Program-made: the position numbers and the translations under genes
The notes under the pieces: model-generated
Databases searched by the model: none
Told to the model about the DNA's origin: nothing
The model's input: the letters and a program-made list of their open reading frames with translations, nothing else
Shown here: positions 33,717 to 45,875 of the stretch, one piece after another
Layout: the number at the start of each line of letters is the position of its first letter
Position numbering within the stretch: the first letter of the stretch is position 1
Origin: Scalesia atractyloides
Lineage: Eukaryota; Streptophyta; Magnoliopsida; Asterales; Asteraceae
Length of the DNA stretch: 64,000 bases
Assembly: GCA_947069175.1 (NCBI GenBank)
Contig: CAMTDV010000007.1
Location: 50,115,681 to 50,179,680 of the forward strand
Direction: 5' to 3'

Positions 33717-34952
33717 ATGGATCCAAATAACCCAAACACCCCGCCACAAACTCGTCGATGACACATGTTGATCTGATGTGGGTGACTCCACAATTTTCTT
33801 TTTCAAGCTACAATCAAGTTCCTAACGCCTTCATGCAACTCTCTCAAACCCCAACTCTGAACTCGTTCACACAACGCAAACCATGCCTCCTACTAGTTTC
33901 TTTCAACTTCAACAAATCCAATTTCAACAACAATATAACCAACAAATTCAAATGCTCCATCAAAGCTAAAGTTGGCTTATTCATACGAAAGTCCAATCGC
34001 TACCGACACCCAATACCCCTTCGTTAGACGATTGGATGATTTTGACGTTGTACCAAACACTCAAACTCAAAGTTCGATGACACAACTAAAAAGAAACATT
34101 CAAAGAGGCCAGAACAAGATAAGTTAACCACTCGTAGAGGTCAAACTTTGACACCAATCGAAGAGATGGCGTTACTATATTAATTTTTTATTCAATATAA
34201 ATCAGCATTTATATGGGCTCAAATTATTGAGAGATGAATAGGATGGTTTGGAAGGATGTTTTTGGAAGGAGTTTTGCAACAAACTACATGCTTTGATTCA
34301 AAAAGAACCGTACTGAGAAGTGAACTCAATTGGCTCAAATTATTGAGAGATAAACAGGAAATTATCGGCTTTTTGTGGTGATTACAACAATGCTTATGTG
34401 AATCAGCCAAGTGGGGCGAATGATGAATCGGTTTTTGCTATGGCTATGGCAAAATACAAGATGAAAGAAGGTAGTGCATTCACAAACGTAGGGGCTTGGG
34501 AAATCTTTAAAACTTGCTCCAAGTGGGCGTCGGTTCCTAACGAGGTGGCGAGAGCAAAGGGGTCTAAAACATCAAGTCAATAGAGTATAGTGTCGGTGCT
34601 TCGGGATGCGCGTTGCCATATTAATATTAATGGCGAACCATAGTTTTATGATGATCTGACGAAATTCCGGAATTACAACGCCAATTGGTAGAGACAAAGA
34701 AAAAAACAAGGCGGTAGCCTAAAACAAGGAGGCATCAACAAAAAAAGGAATCTCACGGTGAATCGAGGTGGATAAGTTGATGAGCAAGCTCGCCGAGTTT
34801 GACGAAATACAAGCGGCGAGACTTAAGTTGAAAGCAAAAAAGAAATGCAAGAAGTGGCTGATCATGAAGACTTTAAGATAACGACAAGCATCAACTCGCT
34901 CCCGGAAAAAGATAAAGAAGTGTTGCAAAAAATGAAGGCGAAAATTGCTTAA
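33717..34952 (+). pseudogene. PIF/Harbinger ORF1 (Myb/SANT-like) pseudogene
   Basis: The start reads MDPNNPNTPPQ and is stopped within 15 codons. A Gln/Asn-rich stretch (QLQQIQFQQQYNQQIQ, near 33908-33955) follows. The best block, 34398-34583, reads ESVFAMAMAKYKMKEGSAFT, then GAWEIFKTCSKWASVPNEV and ARAKGSKTSSQ before a stop. A basic, helical C-terminal part (LAEFDEIQAARLKLKAK, later LPEKDKEVLQKMKAKIA) ends at the TAA at 34950-34952. This order matches the DNA-binding ORF1 protein of PIF/Harbinger transposons, often annotated in plant genomes as glutathione S-transferase T3-like. Several stops and frameshifts break it. No DDE transposase is seen nearby. The termini are uncertain. Confidence 0.65.
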
Positions 34953-35316
34953 GAATGGCCTTTAACTTATGTCGTGTCTGTTTATATTTTCTAGTTTTCG
35001 TCTTTAATTATATGGTTATCGTTTTTTAAATTTTCTAGTTGTCGACTTTAATTTATGTCAATGTCGTTTTTAAGAATTAATGATATTTATGTTTTACTTA
35101 ATTTAAATAAATTTTAAACAAAAAGGGGGTGGATGGTGGTGTGAGTCATTACCACACACTTAGTGTAGTGGTTTTGGACGATAGATTAGAGGTGGATGAC
35201 ATGGCGCTGACGGGGCGACTCATGATGGTTATAAGGGTCATGATCATAGCCTTTAGCCTTAGAGTATTCACATCCCGTCCACCAAATTCTGTGAGAGGGT
35301 CCTCCATTTTTATAGA
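34953..35316. other. Probable Harbinger 3' flank, no gene
   Basis: Non-coding T-rich sequence, then GGGGGTGGATGGTGGTG and a GC-richer stretch such as often ends this class of element. TTA-GAGTATTCACATCC at 35259-35275 looks like the left end of another Tourist-type MITE, but no right end was found. Confidence 0.4.
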
Positions 35317-35346
35317 CTAGTAGAAATGCCCATACATTGCGGCGGG
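35317..35346 (-). mobile_element. Helitron 3' terminus (third family)
   Basis: On the minus strand the sequence ends GGGCATTTCTACTAG followed by T, preceded by a degenerate CCCGCC...GGGC stem-loop. This is the common plant Helitron end with CTAG before T. The 5' end would lie to the right; a candidate is the TCTATTATACTGG junction near 35831, but I am not confident of it. Confidence 0.5.
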
Positions 35347-35349
35347 TGT

Positions 35350-37057
35350 CTCGATTTATATCAGATTCAGTTATGATGTCTATTACAAATGTTTACGTTA
35401 AAACATGATGTTTTTAAAATATATTTTTAATACGTTATCCTTCCTCGTTAAAAAGTTAATATATAACTCTAATCCAATAAAAATATATTAGACCCTTTTA
35501 TGCAGAAAAAAAAGGGTTATACCCTTTACTCCAACTAGAAACTGAATTTATCATATAATATCACATCGATTTATCATATAATATCACATTCATCGAATAA
35601 AAACTCACAATATCAAATATATTAATTTTTAGATTTATGATATATCTTTCTAGATGTCCGTTAGAATGATTATGCTATCATAATCATCTACAACCTACCT
35701 TAACAGATTCAAACACCACTTCTATTTCAGCAACACTATTATCGTTCCGTAAAAACAAACAAATAAAATCATTGATTTATCAACAGCCAAGCCAATATAC
35801 ATAGGGATTAACAAAAACCAGTATAATAGATATAAAACGACACAAATCATAATCCGAATTATATAGCGTTTAAACTGATGATGGAAAATCACTTATGTTT
35901 GGGCCAAACAATCATTTACCAGATATAAATTCTACCAATTGCCCCCCATTTCATCGATCATCAGTTGCACTTGCACCACAGGGGATCGAGGGTGAGTTAG
36001 CATAAGCTGTCAACTATCTTCTTTAGCCACTCTTCTAGCTGTTGATGAACCCATGACGCCCCATTTCATCAACCTTCTATTTGCAACAACTGGTAGGCGA
36101 CATGTGTAAACATTGGGGCTGAGGTATGAAGTCATTAGCATGTAATTTATTTTCTATAAATATTCTAAATAGTAACATTATTAGTCAACATTGCTTCGAT
36201 AATATTACCTTCAGAAAAGACAACATCTTTTACTATTTTGTTTTACTATTATATACAGTAATGTAGTTCGAATAACAATATTATGTCATGCAAAAACTAC
36301 AATTAAGCACAAAAACCAAAGTTACACGGAAACATATCGCCAAGTGTTAGACGAAAGTTAAATATCTTTTACATAAACAACCTGCAGACTAGATCAACGT
36401 AAGTTACAAATGAATGGATTTTCCCAATTATATTTGTGCTGATCTATATAAGTCCTAACACACTACCTGACACCCGAATATCATAGAAAGCAAATATTAC
36501 ACGATGGCAATTGTTTTACGGATCTCTGAAGTAATCACCAGATGGAAAAAAAACATAAAATATGTAAGAAGGATACCAATAAAGCACAAATCACATATCT
36601 GAGAACCTGACCAGGGTACTCCACCTCCTTGCTCGGATTCCACTTTGCTGGTATAGACAACTTGTATCAGTCACCACGTCATAAAATCTGTGTTCTTCTT
36701 CTATTTAGCAAACACATTTGCTAGCATAGTCACAAACACCTTTAGTGCATAATTATACTTCCAAATATTATACAATTGACAAGTTAAAGTCTATAAAAAT
36801 CAAGTTTCATATTCCACGAGTCCCAAATCATCGGAATTTATTGGACTTTACCACATCGGCTTCTTAAAGAACCCCATCAACTGAGGATGCTAGTCTCGAG
36901 GTAACAGGTTGTTTCGCCACTGGCTTTCAAGAAGTGACCATAAGCTGCAATTGCAAATTGCTAGACTTAGTGTTGTATTACATCTCAATCAATAATCAAA
37001 ATTGCGTACCTTGTAACCCTGGTGCCAGAAAACGTCTTTGTCGCCTTCGCCCGTACC
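35350..37057. other. No assignable gene
   Basis: AT-rich sequence with a few GC-richer patches (35940-36120, 36600-36700, 36840-37050) that look exon-like on the minus strand but give no recognisable protein. They may be parts of a fragmented or captured gene. Confidence 0.35.
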
Positions 37058-37065
37058 ATCTACCA

Positions 37066-37947
37066 AATAGGAATGGCAATGGGCCGGGTTCGGGCTGGGT
37101 ATTGGTAATCCGAAGCTCATACACGGTATTGGTAATCCCAAGCTCGCCCATACCATCCACCAAATAGGAATGGCAATGGGCCGTGTTCGGGCTGGGTATT
37201 GGTAATCCCAAGCTCGTACACGGTTGTAATTCTTTGTCCCATACCCAGTCCGTTACCCGTCGGGTAGTTTTCGGGTAATTACCCATCGGTTTCGGTATAC
37301 CTGTTAATTTGTTAAAAATACCATTATGACTCCCATGTGTGTTTTTTACTCTAATGTTTATATAATTCACTACTTAAATAATTAAAATAAAGGAAAATAT
37401 GACCAATAGCATACATACATATCATATTCAAATGCATATTTGAAACACATATCTACATAATTATTAACTAATTAATGTACTATTATTTGAAACACATAAT
37501 GTCAGTTTATATATTGCATTTAATCGAACACTAGACATGGAAAATAGTAGCATTAATCAGGACCCAAGTAATTTCTCTAACAACTTGAAATGTATTTACA
37601 AAAATCACAAAACTAACACACGTTTTTAATCTCCATAAAAACAACATAACTAAACATAAAATCTTGTATGTGTATGTTCAAGTTTTGAAAACAAATAACA
37701 TAACAAAATCTATGAATAATGAATAGTATATGTACTAAGGTTTTTATAAATGGAAAATTAATATACTTTTCAGGAATTATTCGGGTAAACGGTCTGGGTA
37801 TCGGGTGGGTATCACTAAACCGCATACCGTACCTCTACACGAATTTTTTATATTTTTAATCCCATACCCGTCGGGCTTTGGGTGTACCCGGCCCATATGT
37901 TCCAGGTTTCGGGTATACTCGTCGGGCTTGGGCTTTTTGCCATCCCT
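37066..37947. mobile_element. hAT-like non-autonomous element with duplicated left end
   Basis: The left end AGGAATGGCAATGGGCCGGG and the reverse complement of the right end, AGGGATGGCAAAAAGCCC, resemble hAT inverted repeats. The 8-bp direct repeat ATCCACCA (37155-37162 and 37948-37955) fits a hAT target duplication. The left end with its flank occurs twice in tandem (37058-37162, then 37155 on); the outer copy has ATCTACCA. Repeated CGGGTA/TACCCG motifs lie inside both ends. No transposase is present. Confidence 0.6.
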
Positions 37948-37955
37948 ATCCACCA

Positions 37956-38178
37956 TGAAACCTTCAATCTCTTAATAACCTTCTGCCAGTGCTCGGTACA
38001 CTGGAAATGTATCTGAGTTACCGGACATAAAAACATCATGTGCAACCATATGAGAATTACTTGTAAAAGGGTTGACATAAAGCCCGTATGTCAAAAATTG
38101 ATTTAATCCTTTCCTGAATTGCAGAGGAGGGGTATTGTCCTTGTTTGAAAAAACCAAACTGGGAAACGATATTGTCAA
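37956..38178 (-). other. Exon-like fragment of an unrecognised gene
   Basis: An open minus-strand stretch (PSLVFSNKDNTPPLQFRK, then LNQFLTYGLYVNPFTSN, up to FPVYRALAEGY and stop) follows a good acceptor-like TTTCCCAG near 38157. The hAT element lies directly downstream. A second piece at 38351-38410 opens with ATG and reads MDLYSSGDDNVGVGDPAIF before a possible GTGACT donor. I do not recognise either. They may be two exons of one captured or disrupted gene, or chance frames. Confidence 0.25.
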
Positions 38179-38825
38179 CCTTCAACAATTAAGCAATCAA
38201 AGAACAATACACAAAACAAAATTGGCAACGTTACGGAACCCATGTCCTAGGTAAATTCATAAAAGAACAAAACACACACCACAATGATGTATAGAACCTA
38301 AGCAACCGAAAAACTGAAATTGAAGACTTACTGGACTTATCTTTCAGTCACTGGAAAATAGCCGGATCCCCCACACCAACGTTGTCATCACCACTGGAGT
38401 ACAAATCCATCAATCCAATCAACTAGGGCGGATCTACGCCCAAGAAGAGGGTTCCTATGAACGCGTTCGGTTCGTGATTTATAGTATTTATGTCATATAG
38501 AAAAATCTTAAGGAACCCTTTAGTATTTTGTCAAGAAACCTTTAACTAGAGGTTTAGTCTAGTATACTAGTAAAGGCGCGCTAAGTATACTATTGGTCCC
38601 GAGTTCGTTTTATCATTTTTTTTTTTTAACTCAAAAAACGAATTAGGGTTTAGGGTTCATGCATGTCGCCATTTGCCCTTTTCCAGCTTACTCTAAAATG
38701 CATACACAGACACAGAAGTCACAGAACTGAACACACGCAACCACTCACAGTTATACATTAATATGTCGCGGTATCTTCTAATAGTTATATTGAGGCAGCA
38801 TTGAATTCAACAACGGCGTCGATGG
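38179..38825. other. Intergenic, no certain gene
   Basis: It contains the small exon-like piece mentioned above and GC-richer sequence near 38420-38480. Nothing else is supported. Confidence 0.4.
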
Positions 38826-39802
38826 TGTACACCCTGACCCGCAGCGGATATGGTAGTTGGAGCATGATTGGGTTCTCAGCTCATGACATTTACTATAATA
38901 AAGTTTCATATTTATTATTCCAATTTAAAAGGAAAAATTCCAACAAACACGTAAACCATACAAGCACAAAATGTTCTAAACATGACATTTAAGTAACTCT
39001 TTATTTTCTTCTAAGGCCCAATCCTATGTGTGTCCACCTGTATCATGTGTAAAAATAGAGATTTGGTTAACAAAAATTGGCGAGTGAATCCCGTTTAAAC
39101 ATTTGAAAGAAATGATATATTGATTAATTTAATAAAAATGTGCATAAACCAAATATGAGCAAACATATATGTAAAATATCCACAAAACCACATAAACATC
39201 TAGCAACGTACACATAAGCAAGATGAATGATGAGTTGTGAGATCAAGACTCAACCAAACGGAGCCGATCTAATTAGGCAACGTTATGCTCTACCCGTATA
39301 CAACGAGTAACATGGGCCAATGTGAATGCTTGACTGAAATGAGAAAATATAACCATATAAACAATAAACCAGATTTCACATAATACTTCGATCATATAAT
39401 GGTAGTAGCACAAGTGTTTGAATAAACGATATAAATAAACGACACATGATACACCCCAAAACATGAATAAAAAAGGGAAGTTTGTAGGAATTCACTCATA
39501 GTAGGTGCGTTTCTTGAGTTGATAACGGACGCGCACGATTAAAGATTCCAACCGACGAGAAAACTAACCTAAATATTCACGTAATAATTCGGTAAATATA
39601 TTTATTTTATTTGAAATTAGTATTTTTATTTAATGCCTTTTATTAGGCTTTTTAAACAATTTTTTATAGTATTTATTACTAATTTTATGTTTAAAAAGTC
39701 TTATTTTGATATATTTTTTATGATTTTTGGAGAAAAATAAAGAAAAGATTTATTAAAAAAATATACCCCTGCAGGGGTCGAACCGGTCGATTAAGGGATT
39801 AT

Positions 39803-40212
39803 ACGCACCGTGTGAGATTCGAACTCGTGACCTCTCGTTACGGCACGCAGCTCTACCAACTGAGCTACGTGTCTAACCCGAAATAATCTGGATTTTAATT
39901 ATATATATACACTAACAGAGTTAAATCATAATTCTATTAAATTAAAAAGGTTTGCTATATTAACAAGGCGCTGCGCACAACCGGACTCGAACCCGCGCCC
40001 CTATACTCGTTGCACACATCCCTACCAACTGGACTGTGTGACTAACCCAGAATTCAGAGTTTTTATTAAACTTATACACTTACTGGATGTTGATCTAATT
40101 AAGTATTAAAAAGAGTTGGTTTAATTCAGGAAGTTGGCAACGTATTAAGGCTCGAACCCAGAACCTTTGTTTTAAATTTGCACACAGTCCACCACTGGAC
40201 TGTGTGTCTAAT
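39803..40212 (-). repeat. Array of three tRNA-like modules, 3' LTR of chromovirus 2
   Basis: Modules at about 39803-39879, 39972-40048 and 40138-40212 keep the 165-170 bp spacing. The first has TAGCTCAGTTGG and AGTTCGAATCT. The second has the perfect B-box GGTTCGAGTCC. The third has CACAGTCCA/TGGACTGTG with a CCAC loop and GGTTCGAGCC. Confidence 0.75.
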
Positions 40213-40812
40213 CTGATATAAACACTGATTTTTATTTCACTTATATACTTATTCAGTCTTCATCTTTTTCATTTTTAAATAACCCAGAACATCGACCCGA
40301 CTGTTAATCCATTAATTCTTATTCGATTACTTGCTTTACTTCAACGAATAACAAGAATACATAAACAAAAAGTTCAAGTGAGATTATACCAAAACAAAGT
40401 GATCTTAGATTCCTCCGGTGAGGTTCCGGCGACGACGTAAATTTTTCGGCAAGGTGTGTTTTGATCACAAATGGTCTTCTGAGAGTTTAGAGAGGTGTTT
40501 GGGAGCGTGGGCAAGTTTCAGAAAAGGTTTTAGGACCGCTATTTATACAGAAGAAGTGGGTTTAAGTTTGATTTCAGTTTTGACTGTTTCGGTCAAGAAA
40601 TTGATGATCACAATGATTCTTATAACTGAATTGGGTTATGATTGAGTCATAACATATAATTGGGAAGCGGTTTACTTCGGTTTTGATCAAAATGAAACGG
40701 TTATTCGCTGAATAATTGGGAGTTACAGCCATTTTTGCTGGGCGGGTGTTTTGAATTGATTTTAAAGGTTTGTTTCGGTATAAGATTTATTTGGTATAAG
40801 ATATATTCAGAT

Positions 40813-40887
40813 GTGTGTGTGTAGTGTAGTGGTGTTTTGTGTGTGCTGGTTCAGTGAGGACCCGGGTTCGATACCGTGGTCACCCCT
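40813..40887 (+). repeat. Fourth tRNA-like module, 3' LTR of chromovirus 2
   Basis: TAGTGTAGTGG (A-box with one change) and GGTTCGATACC (perfect B-box), then GTGGTCACCCCTTTG. The sequence differs a good deal from the module in element 1, but position and orientation are the same. Confidence 0.65.
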
Positions 40888-41100
40888 TTGTTTGATTTTT
40901 ATTTGTTTTTAGTTTATTTATTATTATTATTTTTATTTATTATTCTTATTATTTTAACCCTTTGATTTATTTATTACTTAATGAAATTAATATAACAAAT
41001 TTAACGTTTAACATAAATACGCAACGAATCTTCATATCATATACTTGAATTATTAAACCGAGCGGGTTTTAGAACCCGTTTTACAACGAATGTTACAGTA

Positions 41101-41111
41101 TCCCCTACTTT
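41101..41111 (-). promoter_or_regulatory. Polypurine tract of chromovirus 2
   Basis: The minus strand reads AAAGTAGGGGATAC before the 3' LTR, as in element 1. Confidence 0.8.
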
Positions 41112-42594
41112 AGAAATTTCGTCCCGAAATATAAGTAGTATGATGTAATTTGAAAAAGATGCGGGTATTTTTCACGCATTGAGTCTTCGCGTTCTGAAGT
41201 AAACTCAGGTCCTTGTTTTGACTCACAACGCACTCTGACTGTCAGAATTCGACTTTGTCTTAAACACTTCTTACCGAAGTCCATGATTTCTACAGGTCGT
41301 TCTACGAAATGCATTGATTCGTCAATCTGAATATCTTCCAACGGTATATGAAGGTTTTCGTCGGCTAGGCACTTTTTCAAGTTGGATACATGGAACGTGG
41401 GATGAATCCTGCTGAGTTCTTCTGGTAGGTCAAGCTTGTATGCTACAGGACTCACTATTTCGAGTATTTTAAATGGTCCAACATAGCGAGGTGCTAGCTT
41501 GCCTTTTTGTCCAAAATGAACAACTCCCTTCCATGGTGATACTTTCAAAAGTACTTGATCGCTGAAACAAAACTCAAGTCGCTTTCGTCGTTTATCAGCA
41601 TAACTCTTTTGACGACTTTGAGCTGCTAGAAGATTATTGCGGATTTGAAGAATCTTATCGGTTGTTTCTTGGATCAATTCAGGTCCAGTGATTTGTGCTT
41701 CATCGATTTCATGCCAACATACAGCAGATCGGCACTTACGACCCATATAATGCTTCAAAAGGAGCCATACCGATGCTCAAATGATAGCTATTATTGTATG
41801 AAAATTCAACTAATGGTAGATTAGTATCCCAATTGCCCTTGAAGTCGATGACACATGCTCGCAACATGTCTTCAGAGTCTGTATGGTGCGCTCAGATTGA
41901 CTATCAGTTTGAGGTGAAAGGCGGTGCTGAGATCTAAGCGTGTGCCTAATGCTGACTGTACGACTTGCCATGTTCGTGAAGTAAAACGTCCATCTCGATC
42001 CGAAATGATACTTAAAGGCACACCGTGTCGACTTACAATTTCATCAATATAGATACGGGCTATCTTCTCATTCTTATAGTCTTCGCGGATTGGAATGAAA
42101 TGAACTGATTTGGTAAGACATCAATGATAACCCAAATCGTATCATGCCCACTGGAAGTGTGAGGTAACCTGGTAATAAAATCCATGGTTATGTTTTCCCA
42201 TTTCCAAATGGGTATTTCGGGTTGAACGAGTCATCTTGAAGGTCTTTGATGTTCAGCTTTAACCTTAGAACATGTGAGCACTTGGAGACAAAAATGGCGA
42301 TATCTTTTTTATTATAGGCCACCAGTAAGAGTATCGTAGGTCTTGATACATCTTATTAGCACCTGGATGTATAGATTATCGTGTTTTGTGAGCCTCATTA
42401 ATGAGAAAAGTACGAAGATTATTGGGATAAGGTACACAAATATGATTTAGATAGTAAAGGATACCATCAGACTTGGATTCTAACTTGGTTTCAGCTCCAC
42501 AAGACAATTCATCTCGTACATCATTTTCCGTGACAGAAGTATGTTGAGCTGCGCGAATGCGGTTTTGAAGATCAGTTACGATTTGAGAACACAA
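41112..42594 (-). pseudogene. Integrase with damaged chromodomain-like tail, chromovirus 2
   Basis: The N-terminal end shows LINEAHKTR near 42376. The core (about 42260-41770) is broken into several frames. The last frame (41758-41105) holds the GPY/F module (APRYVGPFKILEIVSPVAY) and a tail in which two aromatic residues kept in element 1 are lost: VRVRC instead of VRVRW, and FTS instead of FTW. It also ends in EKYPHLF. It cannot be functional as it stands. Confidence 0.85.
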
Positions 42595-42599
42595 AAGAT

Positions 42600-43081
42600 G
42601 AATGGAGTTAGCATACTTTTTCGGCTAAGAGCATCAGCCACAAAATTGGCTTTACCAGGATAATAACGGATTTCTCAATCATAATCATTCGAGAGTTCGA
42701 CCCATCGTCGTTGCCTCATGTTTAACTCTTTTTGATTGAAAATATGTTGAAGGCTCTTGTGGTCAGTGTAAATTTCACACATGGTACCATAGAGATAATG
42801 TCTCCATATCTTTAGAGTGAACACGACTTCTCCGAGTTCTAGGTCGCGAGTAGTATAATTCTTCTCGTGAACTTAAGTTGCCTTTAGGCGTAGGCTATCA
42901 CCTTTCCTCTTTGCATTAAGACACACCCTAGTCCCTGCCCTGATGCGTCACAATAGACTACGAAGTCTTCACAACCGTCAGGGAGAGTGAGGATAGGTGC
43001 ATCACAAAGCTTTTGTTTCAAGGTTTGAAAAGCCTCTTCCTGCTTGGGCCCCCAAATGAAAGGCTTGCCCTTATGAGTCAA
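42600..43081 (-). pseudogene. RNase H region, chromovirus 2 (frameshifted)
   Basis: YCDASGQGLGCVLMQRGKVI is readable in 43081-42884. The rest, matching ARDLELGEV and TDHKSLQHIF in element 1, is spread over other frames with stops. Confidence 0.8.
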
Positions 43082-44053
43082 GGTTGTGAGTGGTAAGGCA
43101 ATAGGAGAGAAATTGGTGATGAAACGTCGATAATACCAGCTAAACCGAGGAATTATTTAACTTCGGTAGGAGTGCGTGGAGCTTGCCATTCTTGCACTGC
43201 TTTTATCTTTGCAGGGTCGACATGAATTCCCTTGTCGTTGACGACGTGACCAAGAAATTGAACTTCTTTTTACCAGAATTCATATTTCGAAAACTTAGCG
43301 TAGAGTTTTTGGTTTTCAAAGTGTTAGGATGAGTCGAAGGTGTCTTTCATGATCGGATTTGGTTTTGGAATAAATAAAAAATATCATCGTTGAAGACAAT
43401 AACGAAACGATCGAGGTAGGGTTTGCACACCCTATTCATTAGATCCATGAAAACGGCGGGAGCATTGGTCAAACCAAAAGGCATAACCATGAATTTGTAG
43501 TGACCGTAGCGAGTTCGAAAAGCAGTCTTCGGAATGTCTTCTTCACGTACTCTAAGTTGGTGATAACAAGAATGAAGATCGATTTTTAAGAAGCAGGTGG
43601 CAACCTGAAGTTGGTCTAGAAGGTCATCAATGCGAGGTAAAGGATAGCGGTTCTTGATGGTCAGCTTGTTGAGTTCTCGATAATCGATGCACATACGAAA
43701 AGTTTCATCCTTCTTTTTTACAAAAAGAACCGGTGCACCCCAAGGTGATGAGCTAGGACGTATAAATCCTTGTCAGTCAGCTCTTGCAGCTGACTAGCTA
43801 ACTCTTGCATTTCCGATGAGGCTAACCGATATGGAGATTTTGCAACTGGTGTAGCACCTTGTACAAGGTCGATTTGAAATTCGACTTCTGGCACTGGAGG
43901 AAGTCCTGAAACATCGTCGGGAAAAACTTGAGGAAATTCTTTAACAATCGGAAGGTCGTCGAGTTTCTTCTCCTTTCCCTTTTTTTGACAATGTGCGCTA
44001 AGAATGCTATGTAGTCCTTGCGAAGGTATTTTCGAGCTTGAAGGACATGACAT
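43082..44053 (-). pseudogene. Reverse transcriptase, chromovirus 2 (catalytic box mutated)
   Basis: The N-terminal part (44053-43718) has FPDDVSGLPPVPEVEFQIDL. The palm (43694-43347) has YPLPRIDDLLDQLQV and MPFGLTNAPAVFMDL, but the catalytic motif reads FNDD instead of FIDD, and the strand after it is frameshifted. The two aspartates remain. Confidence 0.87.
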
Positions 44054-44161
44054 TAACTTAAGTCCTTTGGATGGGGTTTCACAAAAAATGCGAAGAGTTT
44101 GACCGTCGGCGAGAGGAATTCGAATGAATTTTTCATAACAGACAATTTCAGCATGATGTGA

Positions 44162-44566
44162 CTAAGCCAGTCCATACCAATGATGATGTCGAATACCTAA
44201 TTTCATAGAAATAAGATCGATTGAAAAATCATGATCGTTGAGAGTAAGAGTGCAATCACGAATGATAGAATCTAACGTAATAGGTTCACCGTCGGCTACT
44301 TCCACTATAAATGATTCAGCTAGACTAACACGATGTAAACCAAGAATAGATCCAAACTCTAAGGACACAAAACTCTTATCCGCGCCAGTGTCAAAAAGAA
44401 TAGATGCATAACTACCGTTAATGGGGAACGCACCGTTAACCACGTTATTATCCGCTCTAGCCTGGTTGGCGTTGATGTTAAAAGCTCTTCCTCTAGCTGG
44501 CGGATTGGCTTGGTTGGCTTGGTTCACAGTTTTAGCTTGGGCTTGTGCATTTTTGATGTTTACCAA
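44162..44566 (-). pseudogene. Aspartic protease region, chromovirus 2
   Basis: LFDTGADKSFVSLEFGSILG keeps the active-site triad. The following GEPITLDSIIRDCTLTLNDH and MKLGIRHHHWYGLA lie in the same frame before it ends, with the IGMDWL box destroyed by a frameshift. Confidence 0.82.
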
Positions 44567-45875
44567 ACGCGGACAGTGTTGTGGAAATGGGTTGGATCAC
44601 CACAATTGAAACAAGATCTGACAGGCGACATCATAGGGTAGTTGGGTTGGTAGAAAGGTTGAGCCATTGGTTGAGTTGTGGTAGTAGTAGAGGTTGTTTG
44701 TAGGGAGCTTGGCCTACCACTTGATTGTTTGGTTGGGTTTAAGGTTGGTTGCGGGCTGGTCTTTGAAGAACGTGACAGGTTTGGATTGTATGACCTGCAC
44801 GGCCACAACTTGTGCAGTGAAGACATCGGTTCTCGGGAGGGTGGTGATATTGATATCGGTTACATTTTGGGTGAGGTCCTGTATATTGTTTCTTGAATGG
44901 TGCGGTAGGAGGTGCAATTTGAGTGATTGGAGCGCCGGCAATGGGTTGATTTGTTTGAGTTGGCTGATTTGTTTGAGTGACGGCAAAATTCTTCCCATTT
45001 CGCTTCCTCTTGCCAGCGAATCGAGAGGAGGATCCAGTTTGGGTTAAGGTAGGGGTTTCAATAGGTGTTTTATCTTTGTTCTTCTCGTCATTGAAATCCC
45101 CGTTCCTGATGCGATTTTCAGTGAACTCAGTAGCTAGCTCCATTGCTGCTTCCAAGGTTGCAGACGTAGTATTCATCACAGAGTCTTGAATTTTCCAGGG
45201 AAGATCCCGAATGTAATGCTCAATCAAATGGTAGAGAGGAGTGAACAAGTTGGGAACCATTTGATTCAACGAGAGAAACCTTTTGTTGTAGGTTATATGG
45301 TCTCCCTCCTTTTGTTTCAAGAAATAAAACTCATCTTCTAACTTCTTAATTTCACTCTTGGAAAGAAGCGTCTGGTCATGAGTTCCCTCAATTCTTCCCA
45401 AGTTAGGGCTACCGCGGCTTCGACGTCTCGTCTGCCTTTCTCCGCATTCCACCACGTGAGTGCTACACCATACAGACGACCAGTAGCATAACGCACCTTG
45501 CGGTCGTTAGGGCAATCACAGTTGAGGAAGGTACTCTCCATCTCTTCAAACCAACGAAGGAGCGAGGTGTCCCCTTCAGTCTCTTCGTACTTTGGAGGGT
45601 CACATGAGTTGAAGTGCTTGTAGGTGCACTTGGTGGTGTTTGTGGGAGGGTTGGCAACATTTTGACCCTCTTGGTTGATTGGGTTGATAGGATTAGCAGC
45701 GAGGGCCTGTTGGACTTGAATTACAATGTCGGGAATTACGGCAGGCCATTTGTTGGGCTATTTGAGCAGCCATGCGCTCGCCGGATCTTCCTGATCTCCT
45801 ACCTCCTCGAAGAGTGCCTAGAAGACATCTATAGGAAATATGTAACGAGATTATGATTTTGACGTTTTGGTGCAT
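44567..45875 (-). pseudogene. Gag, chromovirus 2 (multiply frameshifted)
   Basis: GGRRSGRSGERMAAQIAQQM near 45830 marks the N-terminus. ESTFLNCDCPNDRKVRYATG and TWWNAEKGRRD mark the Gag core. The main frame (45455-44739) has NQMVPNLFTPLYHLIEHYI and an intact knuckle CTSCGRAGHTIQTC. The second knuckle (CFNCGDPTHFHNT) loses its last Cys to a frameshift. Confidence 0.85.

Larger units (their letters stand above)
38826..41097 (-). repeat. 3' LTR of chromovirus 2
   Basis: Begins TGTACACCCTGACCCGCAGCGG and ends AATGTTACA. It contains three tRNA-like modules and a fourth on the opposite strand. The terminal hairpin seen in element 1 is degraded here. Confidence 0.9.

Noticed and set aside
35259..35275. 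A further Tourist-type MITE starting TTA-GAGTATTCACATCC
   Set aside because: No right terminus or second TTA was found, so only an isolated end can be claimed.
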